Assembly (NCBI RefSeq): GCF_024810105.1
Contig: NZ_JANUDX010000002.1
Span: 248,001-312,000 of the forward strand
Direction: 5' to 3'
Source of the DNA: Stenotrophomonas sp. BIGb0135
Lineage (GTDB): Bacteria; Pseudomonadota; Gammaproteobacteria; Xanthomonadales; Xanthomonadaceae
Length of the DNA stretch: 64,000 bases
In this document: piece after piece, positions 1 to 9,365 of the stretch
Layout: each line of letters starts with the position of its first letter
Numbering within the stretch: position 1 is the stretch's first letter
Notes under the pieces: model-generated
Seen by the model: only the letters and a program-made list of their open reading frames with translations
Told to the model about the DNA's origin: nothing
Databases searched by the model: none
Program-made: the position numbers and the translations under genes

Positions 1-169
1 GGACGAGGGCCTGTGTTTCCCGGCAGGGACATCCACCAAGATCAGCTGCACCTGGGGCAATGGCGGCGCAGGGGTGATGACCTTCCTCGACCGGCTGGCG
101 CATGACAAGCCCAACGGGTTGCTGACCCTCGACGTACTGCTGCAGCCTGCCGCTGCGTCGCCGCGATGA
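1..169 (+). CDS. C-terminal end of an unidentified protein (cut by window start)
   Basis: The frame beginning at base 2 is open from the window edge and stops at TGA 167-169, giving about 55 residues that contain two cysteines and a Thr/Gly-rich stretch. The stop lies about 30 bases before the HlyD-family gene on the same strand, so the two may be co-transcribed. I do not recognise the family. It could be a cargo or accessory protein of the following C39 exporter, but I see no double-glycine leader because the N-terminus lies outside the window. Confidence 0.5.
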   Translation, partial: DEGLCFPAGTSTKISCTWGNGGAGVMTFLDRLAHDKPNGLLTLDVLLQPAAASPR

Positions 170-197
170 GGGCCGTGCGCGCCGCAGGGAGGTGGCC

Positions 198-1493
198 GTG
201 AATCCGGACCAGGACGACGCCGGCAAGCGACCGGGCAACGGCGTGTTCCGGCATGAAGCCATGGCCGCCGCGCAGGATACGCGGCCCTACGGCACGGTGC
301 TGCTGATCGGTGATCGACTGATGACCCGGCTGGCGTGGGCGGGGATGGCCGTGGTCGTGTTGATCCTGGTGTTCCTGTTGACCTTCAGCACCTCGCGCAA
401 GGTGAAGTGGCAGGGCGTGGTGGTGCCGGAGGGCGGCACGGTGTCGATCCTGGCGCCGTCCGCGGGCAGCGTGTCGCAGGTGCTGGTGGCCGAGGGCGAG
501 GACGTCAAGGCCGGGCAGGCGCTGTTCGTGGTGTCCGACGCACGCGCCAATACCCGGATCGAGGGCAGCGTGGGCTCGGTCAGCGACCTGCTGGCCACGC
601 GCCGGGACAGTCTCGAGCAGGAAATGACCGAGCGGCACCAGCAGCTGGACGGGCAGCGCGGGCCGCTCCGCGCGCGCATCGTGGAGTACGACCGCGAGCT
701 GCAGGCGATGGTGGAGCAGGAGCGCCTGCAACGCGACATCGTGGCGCTTGCCGAGCAGACCGCGCAGACCTACGCCGAGCTGGTGAGTTCACGCTACGTC
801 TCCGGTGTGGCCGCGCGCGAGCGCCAGGCCGACCTGCTGGACAAGCGGCAGCGGCTGGCGGAGGTGCGGCGGCAGATTGCCAGTCTGCGACGGGAGAAGA
901 TCTCCGCGCGCCTGGAGCTGGACAACCTGGACGTGCAGTCCCAGCGCGATACGCGCGACATGCAGCGCAACGTGGCCGAACTGGGCCAGCAGATCGTCGA
1001 GAACAGCGGGTTGCGCACCGTCATCGTGCGTGCGCAGAGCGACGGCACCATCGGCACGGTCAACATCGTGGCCGGACAGAGCGTGGCCGCGCTGACCGCG
1101 CTGGCGGTCATCATCCCGGCGCACCTGCCCCTTGAGGTGGAGATGTATGCGCCGTCCAAAGCGGTGGGGCTGATGCGGGTGGGCATGGACGTGACCATGC
1201 GATATCCCGCTTTCCCGTACCAGAAATTCGGCCTTCACCATGGCAGCGTCAAGGCGATTTCGCGGTCCACGATGCGCGCCGATGAAGTGCGGCTGCCGCA
1301 AGGCGTGCTCGATTCGGGGGCCGAGCCGCTCTACCGGGTGCGCGTCAGCCTGGACTCGGCAAAGGTGCGGGCATATGGCGAAGACATCGCGCTGCGACCG
1401 GGGATGCTGGCCGAGGGCGACGTGAGCCTGGAGCGCAGGCGTTTGTACGAGTGGATCCTCGATCCTCTGTTCACGGTGACCGGACGCATCTAA
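198..1493 (+). CDS. HlyD-family periplasmic adaptor of a bacteriocin-type exporter
   Basis: Membrane fusion protein that should bridge the inner-membrane ABC exporter encoded next to it and an outer-membrane channel. It is about 431 residues. A short cytoplasmic N-terminus is followed by one membrane segment (about residues 45-65), a biotinyl-lipoyl-like hairpin ('VAEGEDVKAGQALF'), a long Arg/Glu/Gln-rich coiled coil (about 130-270), the second lipoyl half and a C-terminal beta domain. GTG at 198 is chosen because GGGAGG lies just upstream; GTG 192 is also in frame. It ends 18 bases before the C39 ABC gene, so the two form an operon. The gene is full length. The outer-membrane partner is not in the neighbourhood. 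Confidence 0.88.
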   Translation: MNPDQDDAGKRPGNGVFRHEAMAAAQDTRPYGTVLLIGDRLMTRLAWAGMAVVVLILVFLLTFSTSRKVKWQGVVVPEGGTVSILAPSAGSVSQVLVAEGEDVKAGQALFVVSDARANTRIEGSVGSVSDLLATRRDSLEQEMTERHQQLDGQRGPLRARIVEYDRELQAMVEQERLQRDIVALAEQTAQTYAELVSSRYVSGVAARERQADLLDKRQRLAEVRRQIASLRREKISARLELDNLDVQSQRDTRDMQRNVAELGQQIVENSGLRTVIVRAQSDGTIGTVNIVAGQSVAALTALAVIIPAHLPLEVEMYAPSKAVGLMRVGMDVTMRYPAFPYQKFGLHHGSVKAISRSTMRADEVRLPQGVLDSGAEPLYRVRVSLDSAKVRAYGEDIALRPGMLAEGDVSLERRRLYEWILDPLFTVTGRI

Positions 1494-1511
1494 GGCAAGG
1501 GAACACGGACG

Positions 1512-3638
1512 ATGACAACCCTGAACATCGATCTCTGGAAGCGCAGCAGCGTACCGGTGATCCTGCAGGCCGAGGCGAGTGAGTGCGGGCTGGCGTGCCT
1601 GGCGATGGTGGCCGGATACTGGGGATACACCGTCGATCTGCATTCATTGCGGCAGCGCTTCCCGGTCTCGATCAAGGGCACCACCATGCTCGGGCTGGTC
1701 GGCATCGCGACGGCCTGCTCGCTGCAGTCGCGCGCCCTGAGCCTGGACGTGGACAGCCTGCCCGACCTCGCCACGCCCTGCATCCTGCACTGGAACTTCA
1801 ACCACTTCGTCGTGCTCATCTCGGTCGGCCGGGATTCGATCGTCATCCACGACCCGTCGACCGGGCGGCGTCGGGTGGGCATGAGCGAGGTGCGCAGATC
1901 CTTCACCGGGGTCGCGCTGGAACTGACGCCGTCCAGCGACTTCGTGCCGCGCAAGGAACTGCAGCGCTACCGGATCCGCGACCTCATGGGCCGCGTGGTC
2001 GGGCTTCGGCGCGGGCTGCTGCGGGTGGTCGCGCTGGGCGTGGCGCTGCAGGCATGCGCGCTGCTGTTGCCGTTCTTCCTGCAATGGACCGTGGACGAGG
2101 CGCTCGTCAACGGCGACCTCGACCTGATCGCGGTCCTGGGCATCGGCTTCATCCTGCTGGTGCTGGTGCAGACCGTGCTCAGCGCGGCGCGCACCTGGGC
2201 CACCACGACGCTGTCGACCAGCTTCAATTTCCAGTGGCTGGGCAACGCCTTCGCGCACCTGATGCGGCTACCGCTGCCGTTCTTCGAGAAGCGCACCACC
2301 GGCGACATCATCTCCCGGTTCAACTCCATCATCGCCATGCAGCGCATCGTCACCACACAGTTCGTGGAGGCGATCCTGGACGGGCTGATGATGGTGGGCA
2401 CCCTTGCCATGATGCTGGCCTACAGCCCCCGCCTGGCCCTGGTGACGCTGGCGGCGGTGCTGGTCTACGTCGTACTGCGCCTGGTGATGTTCGGTCGCCT
2501 GCGCAACGCGACCTCCGAGCAGATCATCCATGCGGCGCGGCAGGAACAGAGCTTCATGGAATCGGTGCGCGGCATCCAGAGCATCCGCCTGTTCGGCCGG
2601 GGGGCGATCCGCCACAACAGCTGGTCCAATACACTGGCCGAGCAGTACAACGCCGAGCTGGGCGTGGCCCGCCTGTCGATGTTGAACCAGACCGCCAACA
2701 CGCTCCTGTTCAACGTGGAGCGGATCATCGTCATCTGGCTGGCGGCCGTGGCCGTCACCGAAAAGCAGTTCTCGGTGGGCATGCTGTTTGCCTACCTCAG
2801 TTACAAGGACCAGTTCAGCCAGCGCGTGGCCGGCATGGTGGACAAGTTGTTCGAGGCGCGCATGTTGTCGCTGCATGCCTCGCGTGTCGCCGATATCGTG
2901 ATGACGCCGGGCGAAGCGCCATCGCATGGCGAGGACGGCCTGGCCAACGAGCCGGTGGAGATCGAGTTCCGCAACGTGAGCTTCCGCTACTCGGCGCTCG
3001 AGCCGTACGTACTGCACGGCATGAACATCCGGTTCAACGCGGGCCAGTCGATCGCCATCACCGGGGTGTCCGGCTCCGGCAAGACCACGCTGGTCAAGCT
3101 GCTGCTCGGCCTGCTGGAGCCGACCACGGGCGAGATCCTGGTGAACGGGACGCCCATCGATCGGTACGGCCTGTCGAGATACCGTCGCCTGCTGGGCACG
3201 GTCATGCAGAACGACGTCCTGTTTGCAGGCTCGATCGCCGACAACATCTGCTTCTTCGATCCCCAGCCCGACCAGGAGCGGATCCGCCAGTGCGCGGGCC
3301 TGGCCTCGATCGATGCCGAGATCGAGGGCATGCCCATGGGCTACCACACCATCGTCGGCGACATCGGCTCCGGGCTGTCCGGCGGGCAGGCACAGCGCAT
3401 CCTGCTGGCGCGCGCGCTGTATGGCTCGCCGCGGGTGCTGGTGCTGGACGAGGCGACCAGCCACCTGGACATCGCCAACGAACGCACGGTCAACGCGGCG
3501 ATCGGCCAGCTCACCTTGACCCGCATCCTCGTGGCGCATCGGCCGGAAACCATCGCCAGCACGGACCGCGTAGTCAGCCTGGTACAGGGCACGGTGGTGA
3601 ACGACCGGCTGCAGCACCCGGTGGGGGCGATTGCCTGA
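1512..3638 (+). CDS. C39 peptidase-containing ABC exporter (bacteriocin/double-glycine peptide transporter)
   Basis: Inner-membrane ATPase-permease that cuts double-glycine leaders and exports the mature peptide (CvaB/LagD class). It is 708 residues. The N-terminal C39 domain has the Q-x-E-A-x-E-C motif with Cys25, a catalytic His at about 98 ('NHFVVL') and Asp at about 114 ('IHDP'), so the triad is intact. A six-helix ABC membrane domain follows (about 160-440). The nucleotide-binding domain carries Walker A 'GVSGSGKTTL' (about 518), signature 'LSGGQ', Walker B 'VLVLDEATS' (about 641) and H-loop 'VAHR'. It lies 18 bases after the HlyD gene. No small peptide with a GG leader is seen beside it, so its cargo must lie upstream of the window or elsewhere. 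Confidence 0.93.
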   Translation: MTTLNIDLWKRSSVPVILQAEASECGLACLAMVAGYWGYTVDLHSLRQRFPVSIKGTTMLGLVGIATACSLQSRALSLDVDSLPDLATPCILHWNFNHFVVLISVGRDSIVIHDPSTGRRRVGMSEVRRSFTGVALELTPSSDFVPRKELQRYRIRDLMGRVVGLRRGLLRVVALGVALQACALLLPFFLQWTVDEALVNGDLDLIAVLGIGFILLVLVQTVLSAARTWATTTLSTSFNFQWLGNAFAHLMRLPLPFFEKRTTGDIISRFNSIIAMQRIVTTQFVEAILDGLMMVGTLAMMLAYSPRLALVTLAAVLVYVVLRLVMFGRLRNATSEQIIHAARQEQSFMESVRGIQSIRLFGRGAIRHNSWSNTLAEQYNAELGVARLSMLNQTANTLLFNVERIIVIWLAAVAVTEKQFSVGMLFAYLSYKDQFSQRVAGMVDKLFEARMLSLHASRVADIVMTPGEAPSHGEDGLANEPVEIEFRNVSFRYSALEPYVLHGMNIRFNAGQSIAITGVSGSGKTTLVKLLLGLLEPTTGEILVNGTPIDRYGLSRYRRLLGTVMQNDVLFAGSIADNICFFDPQPDQERIRQCAGLASIDAEIEGMPMGYHTIVGDIGSGLSGGQAQRILLARALYGSPRVLVLDEATSHLDIANERTVNAAIGQLTLTRILVAHRPETIASTDRVVSLVQGTVVNDRLQHPVGAIA

Positions 3639-3714
3639 CGGCATGACCTTTGGCCATGGGGCAGGGCAGCGGCGAGGTCTAGCATCGGGTGTTTCGCTGT
3701 TGGAGCCGTGCCTG

Positions 3715-5598
3715 ATGAAAATGCGTGCCACCGTCCTGTCCGTGCTGCTTGCCCTGTCCGCCAGCGGCGTGCAGGCGCAGACGCCGCCTCCGCAGGATGT
3801 CGCCTGGCCGGGCGTGCTGCGCATCGACGTGGACGCGCGCGACATCGGCCGGCGCATCTTCAAGGTCAAGGCCACCATCCCGGCCAAGCCCGGCCCGCTC
3901 ACGCTGCTGTATCCGCAGTGGCTGCCCGGCGCGCATTCGCCCAGCGGGCCGATCGACAAGCTGGCCGGCCTGGTGGTCACCGCCAATGGCACGCCGCTGC
4001 ACTGGACACGCGACCCCTACGACGTCTACGCCTTCAAGGTGGATGTGCCGGCCGGCGCGACCGAGGTGGTGGCCGAGTTCAAGTTCCTGTCCTCGCAGGG
4101 CGGCAGCCAGGGCCGGGTGGTGATGACCCCGGAAATGCTCAACCTGCAGTGGAACGCCAACTCGCTGTACCCGGCCGGGGTGATCACCCGCAACCTGCAG
4201 GCGCAGGCCAGCGTGACCCTGCCCAAGGGCTGGAACTACGCAACGGCGCTGGAGACCGAGCGCCGCGACGGCGACACCGTGGTGTTCAAGCCGATCAGCT
4301 ACGACCACCTGGTCGACTCGCCGCTGTTCGCCGGCCGCTATTACCAGCAGTACGATCTCGACCCCGGCGCCACGGTGCCGGTGCGCCTGAACGTGTTCGC
4401 CGACGACGCCAAATCGCTGGTCGCCAAGCCCGAGCAGCTGAAGGCCCACCGTGCGCTGGTGCAGCAGATCCACAAACTCTACGGCGCACGCCACTTCGAC
4501 CGCTATGACTTCCTGCTGGCGCTGACCAGCAAGCTCGGCGGCATCGGCCTGGAGCACCAGCGTTCCAGCGAGAACAGCGCCGAGCCCGGTTACTTCACCG
4601 AGTGGGACAAGAACTGGCTGGGCCGCGACCTGCTGCCGCACGAGTTCAACCACTCCTGGAATGGCAAGTACCGCCGCGGCGCCGACCTCACCACGCCCAA
4701 CTTCAACGTGCCCATGGGCGACAGCCTGCTGTGGCTGTATGAAGGCCAGACCCAGTTCTGGGGCCAGGTGCTGGCCGCGCGGTCGGGCTTGTGGAGCGAG
4801 CAGCAGACCCGCGAGACACTGGCCAATGTGGCCGCCACCTATGATCGCGGCCGCCCCGGCCTGGCCTGGCGCGCGCTGCAGGACACCACCAACGACCCCA
4901 CCATCGCCCAGCGTCGCGCGCTGGCGTTCCGCAACTACCAGCTGAGCGAGGACTACTACTCCGGCGGCCAGATGGTGTGGCTGGACGTGGAGGGCAAGCT
5001 GCGTGCGCTGACCGGCAACAAGCGCAGCCTGGATGATTTTGCCAAGGCGTTCTTCGGCATCAACGACGGCGACTGGAACGTCAACCCGTACACCTTCGAC
5101 GACGTGGTGCGCACCTTGAACGGCATCGCGCCGTTCGACTGGGCCGGCTTCCTGCGCGAGCGCCTGGACGGCCACGGCTCGCTCACCGGCGGGCTGGACG
5201 CGGCCGGCTGGAAGCTGGTCTACACCGAGACCCCGAGCGAGGCGGTCAAGGCGCAGGAGACCCGCGCCAGCGGCATCAACCTGACCTATTCGCTGGGACT
5301 GAGCGTGGCCAACAGCGGTGTGCTCACCGACGTACTGTGGGACAGCCCCGCATTCAACGCCGGTCTCACCCCGGGCATGACCGTGCTGGCGGTCAACGGC
5401 CGCGTGTACAAGGGCGAGACACTGAAGGAGGCGGTGACCACGGCCAAGACCGACAAGGCCCCGATTACGCTGCTGGTGCGCAGCTTCGATCGCATCGACA
5501 CGGTGACCCTGGATTACCACGGCGGCCTGCTGTACCCGTCGCTGGAGCGCATTGCCGGCAAGCCGGATCGCCTGGCGGAACTGTGGAAGGCACGATGA
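3715..5598 (+). CDS. exported M61-family metallopeptidase with C-terminal PDZ domain
   Basis: Probable periplasmic zinc aminopeptidase of the M61 (glycyl aminopeptidase) family, about 627 residues. A signal peptide ends at 'SGVQAQ'. The zinc motif is HEFNH (about residue 309) in the family context 'LPHEFNHSWNGKYRR', followed by 'LWLYEGQTQFWG', which supplies the third ligand Glu. A PDZ-like segment near residues 535-600 contains 'AGLTPGMTVLAVNG'. ATG 3715 is chosen because it gives a clean signal peptide; the longer frame from 3631 would overlap the ABC gene. The stop overlaps the next start (ATGA), so the YhhN gene is translationally coupled. Confidence 0.92.
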   Translation: MKMRATVLSVLLALSASGVQAQTPPPQDVAWPGVLRIDVDARDIGRRIFKVKATIPAKPGPLTLLYPQWLPGAHSPSGPIDKLAGLVVTANGTPLHWTRDPYDVYAFKVDVPAGATEVVAEFKFLSSQGGSQGRVVMTPEMLNLQWNANSLYPAGVITRNLQAQASVTLPKGWNYATALETERRDGDTVVFKPISYDHLVDSPLFAGRYYQQYDLDPGATVPVRLNVFADDAKSLVAKPEQLKAHRALVQQIHKLYGARHFDRYDFLLALTSKLGGIGLEHQRSSENSAEPGYFTEWDKNWLGRDLLPHEFNHSWNGKYRRGADLTTPNFNVPMGDSLLWLYEGQTQFWGQVLAARSGLWSEQQTRETLANVAATYDRGRPGLAWRALQDTTNDPTIAQRRALAFRNYQLSEDYYSGGQMVWLDVEGKLRALTGNKRSLDDFAKAFFGINDGDWNVNPYTFDDVVRTLNGIAPFDWAGFLRERLDGHGSLTGGLDAAGWKLVYTETPSEAVKAQETRASGINLTYSLGLSVANSGVLTDVLWDSPAFNAGLTPGMTVLAVNGRVYKGETLKEAVTTAKTDKAPITLLVRSFDRIDTVTLDYHGGLLYPSLERIAGKPDRLAELWKAR

Positions 5599-6284
5599 GA
5601 TCGCCCGGCCGCGAGCTGCTGATCGTGGCGCTCGCGGCCGTGGCCATCGTCGGTGCCGGGCTGGAGGGTGACGGCCGCTGGCTGCACTGGCTGGCCAAGC
5701 CGTTGACCACCGTGCTGATCGCCGCGATCGCGTGGCGCGCACTGCCGGCGCACGACGCCGGCTACCGCCGCGCAGTACTGGCCGGCATGGCGCTGTCGTG
5801 CATCGGCGACATCGCCCTGATGCTGCCGATGGACGCTTTCGTGCCCGGACTGATCGCCTTCCTGCTGGCGCACGTGTGCTACATCGTCGCCTTCCGCGCC
5901 GGCGTTCGTGGCGGGCGCGGCCTTGCCGGTGCGGCGCTGCTGCTGGGGGCGTTTGCCTGCGGCAACCTCGTTGCTTTGTGGCCGCACCTGCCCGGCGACA
6001 TGCGCGTACCGGTACTGGCCTACGTGGTGGTGCTGGCGGTCATGGCCATCCTCGCGCTGGCCCGGCATTGGGCCAAGCCGGCACTACACGGCGCGGCCCG
6101 TAGCAGCACCGCGTGGGCGGCCGGGGGCGCGGTGCTGTTCGTCGCCAGCGATTGCCTGCTGGCCTGGGACCGTTTCGGCGGTGGACTGCCGATGGCCAGC
6201 CTGCTGGTGCTGAGCACGTATTACGCGGCGCAGTATGGGATTGCACGGTCGGTCGATGCGTTGGCTCGGCCCGCTTCGCGCTGA
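5595..6284 (+). CDS. YhhN family (TMEM86-like) membrane protein, putative lysoplasmalogenase
   Basis: Polytopic membrane protein of 229 residues with about eight hydrophobic segments. It shows the YhhN/TMEM86 hallmarks 'KPLTT' near the N-terminus, 'CIGDIALMLP' and 'GLIAFLLAHVCYI'. Animal TMEM86 proteins hydrolyse the vinyl ether of lysoplasmalogen; the bacterial role is not settled. The start overlaps the M61 stop by four bases, and it ends convergent to the trehalase gene with only about 30 bases between. Confidence 0.85.
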   Translation: MRSPGRELLIVALAAVAIVGAGLEGDGRWLHWLAKPLTTVLIAAIAWRALPAHDAGYRRAVLAGMALSCIGDIALMLPMDAFVPGLIAFLLAHVCYIVAFRAGVRGGRGLAGAALLLGAFACGNLVALWPHLPGDMRVPVLAYVVVLAVMAILALARHWAKPALHGAARSSTAWAAGGAVLFVASDCLLAWDRFGGGLPMASLLVLSTYYAAQYGIARSVDALARPASR

Positions 6285-6314
6285 CGACAGCAGGGCGGCG
6301 CATCAGGCCGCATG

Positions 6315-7943
6315 TCAGTCTTCGTTGCCTACATCCTGCGCGGTGTTGCAGCGCTGCCGTGACGGGCACAGTCGGTCGAGCAATGCCGCGGTCACCCCGT
6401 TGCTCCAGCCGAAGCCATCCTGCAGCGGATATTCGCCGCCACCGCCGCCGCCGGCCGAACCGTCCACCACGTACTTTTCCACCAGCTTGCCTTCGTTGTC
6501 GTACACCGCCTGCACCGTACGCAGGAAACGCGTGCCGATGCGGCGCGCCAGGGCGTCCTGGTCGTAGCGCTGCAATCCGTCCACCGCCACCCACTGCAGC
6601 GGTGCCCAGCCATTCGGGGCATCCCACTGCTGCCCGGTGTTGACGGTGGTGGTGAGCAGGCCGCCCTCGCGCAGCAACTGCGCTTCCACCGCAGCCGCCG
6701 TCTGCCGCGCCTGCGGCCGCGTGGCGACCTGCAGCCAGAGCGGGAACAGTGCCGCCGCGGTGAGCGCGGGTCGGGTCTGGCCGCGCTCCAGGTCGCGGTC
6801 CACGTACCAGCCCTGGGTCGCATCCCAGAGAACGGTGTTTATTGCCTGCTGGCGCGCGTCCGCCTGTCGCGCGAAGTCGCGCGCCGCCTTGCCGTCGCCG
6901 GCCACCTTGCTGGCCCGGGCGAGGGTCTTTTCCAGGTGGAACAGTAGGCTGTTCAAGTCCACTGGCACGATCGCAGTGGTGTGGATGCTGCCCAGTGACG
7001 CCGGTTCCGCCAGCCAGCGCGAGCTGAAATCCCAGCCCGATTCCGCGCCCGCGCGCAGGTCGCGATACACCTGCGACGGCGCGCGCTGCGGCGCTTGTGC
7101 GGCCGTGGCCAAGTCGTCGGTCCACGACTCGGTGCGCGGCACCGCGCGGGCATCCCAGTAGCGGTTGAGCAGTTGCCCATCGGCCAGGCGCACCACGCGT
7201 TCGCTGGCCTGGCCCGGTGCGAGCCCAGCGGCGCCGCGCATCCAGAACGCGTGCTCGGTGCGCAATTGCGGCAGGTAACGGCGATAGGCTGCCTCGCCTT
7301 CGTGGGTTGCCAGCAGATCCACCATCAGGCTGAAGAACGGTGGCTGCGAGCGGCTCAGGTAGTAGCTGCGGTTGCCATTGGGAATGTGCCCGTACTGGTC
7401 CAGCTGCCAGGCGAAGTTGTCCACCATGTCGCGCACCTGCTGCCAGCGCCCGCTGGAGGCCAGGCCGAGCAGGGTGAAGTAGCTGTCCCAGTAGTAGACC
7501 TCGCGGAAGCGTCCGCCCGGCACCACGTAGGGCTTGGGTAGCGGCAACAGGGAGCCGCGCGGGTCAACGCGGTCGGTGGTCCGGGCCAGCACCGGCCACA
7601 ACCCTTCGATATGCGCGCGCAGGGCCTGCCCGGCTGGCGGCACGTAAGCGGCCGCCTCACCGGGCACGACGAAATGCTCGGCCACGAACCCGGCCAGGTC
7701 GGCCGATCGCCCCTGCATCGACCGCCATTGGGCCAACACCGCAGTGGGATCCTGCCGGGGCACGGCATCGGCGAAGGTCTTCTGGTCACCGAACAGGTGC
7801 GCGCCCTGGACCTGCTGGAACAGCGGCTGCCTCTGCTGGTCCGGTGGCAGCGGCGGGGCTGGGCCGGGGCCGTTGGCGGTGGCCGTGGCGGCGCACAGCA
7901 ATGAGGCCAGCATCAGGCCGGCCAGGCGGGAACGGGGATGCAT
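6315..7943 (-). CDS. treA: periplasmic trehalase (GH37)
   Basis: Hydrolyses alpha,alpha-trehalose to two glucose molecules in the periplasm. It is 542 residues with a signal peptide ('[17 protein letters not shown]'). Trehalase signatures are present: '[15 protein letters not shown]', '[10 protein letters not shown]' with the catalytic Asp, '[13 protein letters not shown]', and the Gly-rich '[19 protein letters not shown]' with the catalytic Glu. ATG at 7943 is preferred over longer frames because it begins the signal peptide. The C-terminus extends about 25 residues past the last signature and contains two Cys. It stands alone, convergent with the YhhN gene. Confidence 0.94.
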   Translation of the reverse strand: MHPRSRLAGLMLASLLCAATATANGPGPAPPLPPDQQRQPLFQQVQGAHLFGDQKTFADAVPRQDPTAVLAQWRSMQGRSADLAGFVAEHFVVPGEAAAYVPPAGQALRAHIEGLWPVLARTTDRVDPRGSLLPLPKPYVVPGGRFREVYYWDSYFTLLGLASSGRWQQVRDMVDNFAWQLDQYGHIPNGNRSYYLSRSQPPFFSLMVDLLATHEGEAAYRRYLPQLRTEHAFWMRGAAGLAPGQASERVVRLADGQLLNRYWDARAVPRTESWTDDLATAAQAPQRAPSQVYRDLRAGAESGWDFSSRWLAEPASLGSIHTTAIVPVDLNSLLFHLEKTLARASKVAGDGKAARDFARQADARQQAINTVLWDATQGWYVDRDLERGQTRPALTAAALFPLWLQVATRPQARQTAAAVEAQLLREGGLLTTTVNTGQQWDAPNGWAPLQWVAVDGLQRYDQDALARRIGTRFLRTVQAVYDNEGKLVEKYVVDGSAGGGGGGEYPLQDGFGWSNGVTAALLDRLCPSRQRCNTAQDVGNED

Positions 7944-8040
7944 GCGGCGGTTCCGGGCGGGATGGCCCACTGTAGGGGCCCTTGCGTCAACGCCCGGTGC
8001 CCGCGGGGCGGGGCCGGGAGCTGGGCGCGGCGCATGCCAA

Positions 8041-8069
8041 TTGACCACTTCGGCCCCCCGCCGTAGAAT
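8041..8069 (+). promoter_or_regulatory. sigma70-type promoter of the tRNA-Thr gene
   Basis: TTGACC at 8041-8046 and TAGAAT at 8064-8069 are separated by exactly 17 bases and end 10 bases before the tRNA 5' end. Spacing and sequence are near consensus. Confidence 0.75.
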
Positions 8070-8079
8070 TGCCTGCTCA

Positions 8080-8155
8080 GCCGGAATAGCTCAGTTGGTA
8101 GAGCGGCGCATTCGTAATGCGTAGGTCGTAGGTTCGATTCCTATTTCCGGCACCA
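8080..8155 (+). tRNA. tRNA-Thr (anticodon CGT)
   Basis: A 76-base cloverleaf. The acceptor stem GCCGGAA/TTCCGGC is followed by encoded ACCA. D stem GCTC/GAGC, anticodon stem GCGCA/TGCGT with loop TTCGTAA (anticodon CGT, reading ACG), variable loop AGGTC, T stem GTAGG/CCTAT. A strong promoter lies just upstream and a Rho-independent terminator nine bases downstream. Its 3' part (from 8116 or 8122) is repeated three times further along the island, which marks it as the probable attachment or recombination site. Confidence 0.97.
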
Positions 8156-8163
8156 GATACAGC

Positions 8164-8193
8164 AAAAAGCCCCGGCCTTGGTCGGGGCTTTTT
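8164..8193 (+). terminator. Rho-independent terminator of tRNA-Thr
   Basis: An 11-bp stem AAAAAGCCCCG/CGGGGCTTTTT followed by a T-rich run. The same structure recurs after two of the tRNA 3' fragments, at 10102 and in damaged form at 12602. Confidence 0.9.
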
Positions 8194-8215
8194 GTTTGTG
8201 GCGATACCGCCGTTG

Positions 8216-8266
8216 GTAGTGTCGGCCGCTGGCCGGCAACCCAGTAGTGCCAGCCCATGGCTGGCA
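8216..8266 (+). repeat. pair of GTAG (SMAG-type) REP palindromes
   Basis: Two consecutive palindromes each open with GTAG. The first is GTAGTG then CGGCCGCTGGCCGGC (8216-8240); the second is GTAGTGCCAGCCCATGGCTGG (8244-8266). Related palindromes sit at the same relative place at 10179 and 12652, so they form part of the repeated cassette leader. Confidence 0.75.
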
Positions 8267-8369
8267 GCCCAGAGTTTCCGAGCCGCGCCCCCCGCCCCAG
8301 CGGCTTCCCAGGCGCTTAGCGCCGCGCCCTGTTCCTGATCTGGAAACCGCACCCGGCCATTCCTGTGCT

Positions 8370-9365
8370 ATGAATACACAGCCTTGCTTCAAGGCACTTT
8401 CAGGGATTGGAAGGATGCGCAGGTTCGGGGGAACTGCAGGCGGTGTGTCGACCCGCTTCAGGAGAATTGAAGATCGAGTTCGCAAGTTGGGGGCATTTGG
8501 CACCTGGCTTTGCTGCGTGCTGTTGCTGGGTGTGGCTGTGCCGACCGCAAGCGCACAAACGGTCACCTACATTCACACCGATGCACTGGGCTCCGTTGTG
8601 GCCGAGAGCGATGCCAACGGCAACGTGATCAAACGCTATGACTACGAACCTTACGGGGCAGTTGTAGGTGGTCAGGTCACGGATGGGCCGGGATACACCG
8701 GGCACGTAAGCGATGCGGCCACCGGTTTGAGCTACATGTAGCAGCGGTACATGGATCCGCAGTTGGGGGTGTTTCTGTCCGTGGATCCTGTGGCGGCGTA
8801 TAGCAATCCGATAGGGCAGTTCAATCGCTACCGGTACGCGAACAGCAATCCGTACAAGTTCACGGATCCGGATGGGCGGCAGAGCATTGCTGCATGCGGA
8901 ATGAATCCTGCAAATGCTGCAGCATGCGCTGAAGCCGGTATCGCGACGGGGGGAGGGGCCTCAGGAGCAGGAGGGACCAGTGGCGGCGGCGGTGTCATCG
9001 CTGGGATTCTGAGTGCTTTAGGTTTGGAACGGCTTGTTCAGCGCTCTGACTCCGCAGGTTCGGCTGCGGACAAGATCAAGGAAGGCACTTCACCCTCCAC
9101 GGGGAGCAAGTCAGGTAACGGCGATGTTCATCCTGGTGGTCAGGAGGCTGCCGACGCGGCATGGGATAGCATCAAAGGTGTAGGTGAAACAAAACGCTAT
9201 GAAGATCGACATGGCAATGTAACCGAGGTCAAGGATCTCGATGGTGGTGGTGTGGCTGACAGGCACACGAGTACAAAGAGTGATCACAAAGGTGCGCCCA
9301 CCATTAAGATTCGTGATGCAGAAAGTAAAGTTATTCAAACCACGCGCTATGAGAAGAGTCAATGA
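8370..9365 (+). pseudogene. minimal secreted RHS-core toxin, unit 1, interrupted by an amber codon
   Basis: One frame of 332 codons, broken only by TAG at 8739-8741 where the sister copy at 10308 has CAG (Gln). The N-terminal part has a long basic n-region, a hydrophobic segment ending 'PTASAQ' (about residue 63), then directly the RHS-associated core ('YIHTDALGSVVAESD', 'RYDYEPYG', 'YTGHVSDAATGL'), without the long YD-repeat shell of normal Rhs proteins. After the stop the core ends with 'QRYMDPQLGVFLSVDP' and 'NPYKFTDPDGRQ'. A unique Gly/Ser-rich linker and an unrecognised tip follow ('GGGVADRHTSTKSDHKG'). ATG 8751 could restart translation of the distal part. The stop overlaps the next start (ATGA). 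It could still work if amber is suppressed, but decay is more likely. Confidence 0.8.

Noticed and set aside
166..201. An 11-codon mini-ORF linking the first stop (ATGA) to the HlyD start (GTGA)
   Set aside because: Overlaps on both sides are suggestive of coupling, but the peptide has no features and the HlyD gene has its own ribosome site.
335..1135. Overlapping alternative frames inside the HlyD gene
   Set aside because: Arg/Gly/Ala-rich frameshadows with no ribosome site. The HlyD frame explains the region.
8077..8352. Minus-strand open frame across the tRNA ('[20 protein letters not shown]'), and similar frames at 10015 and 12445
   Set aside because: This peptide is the antisense translation of a tRNA and its copies, a well-known false ORF. 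No start signal is present.
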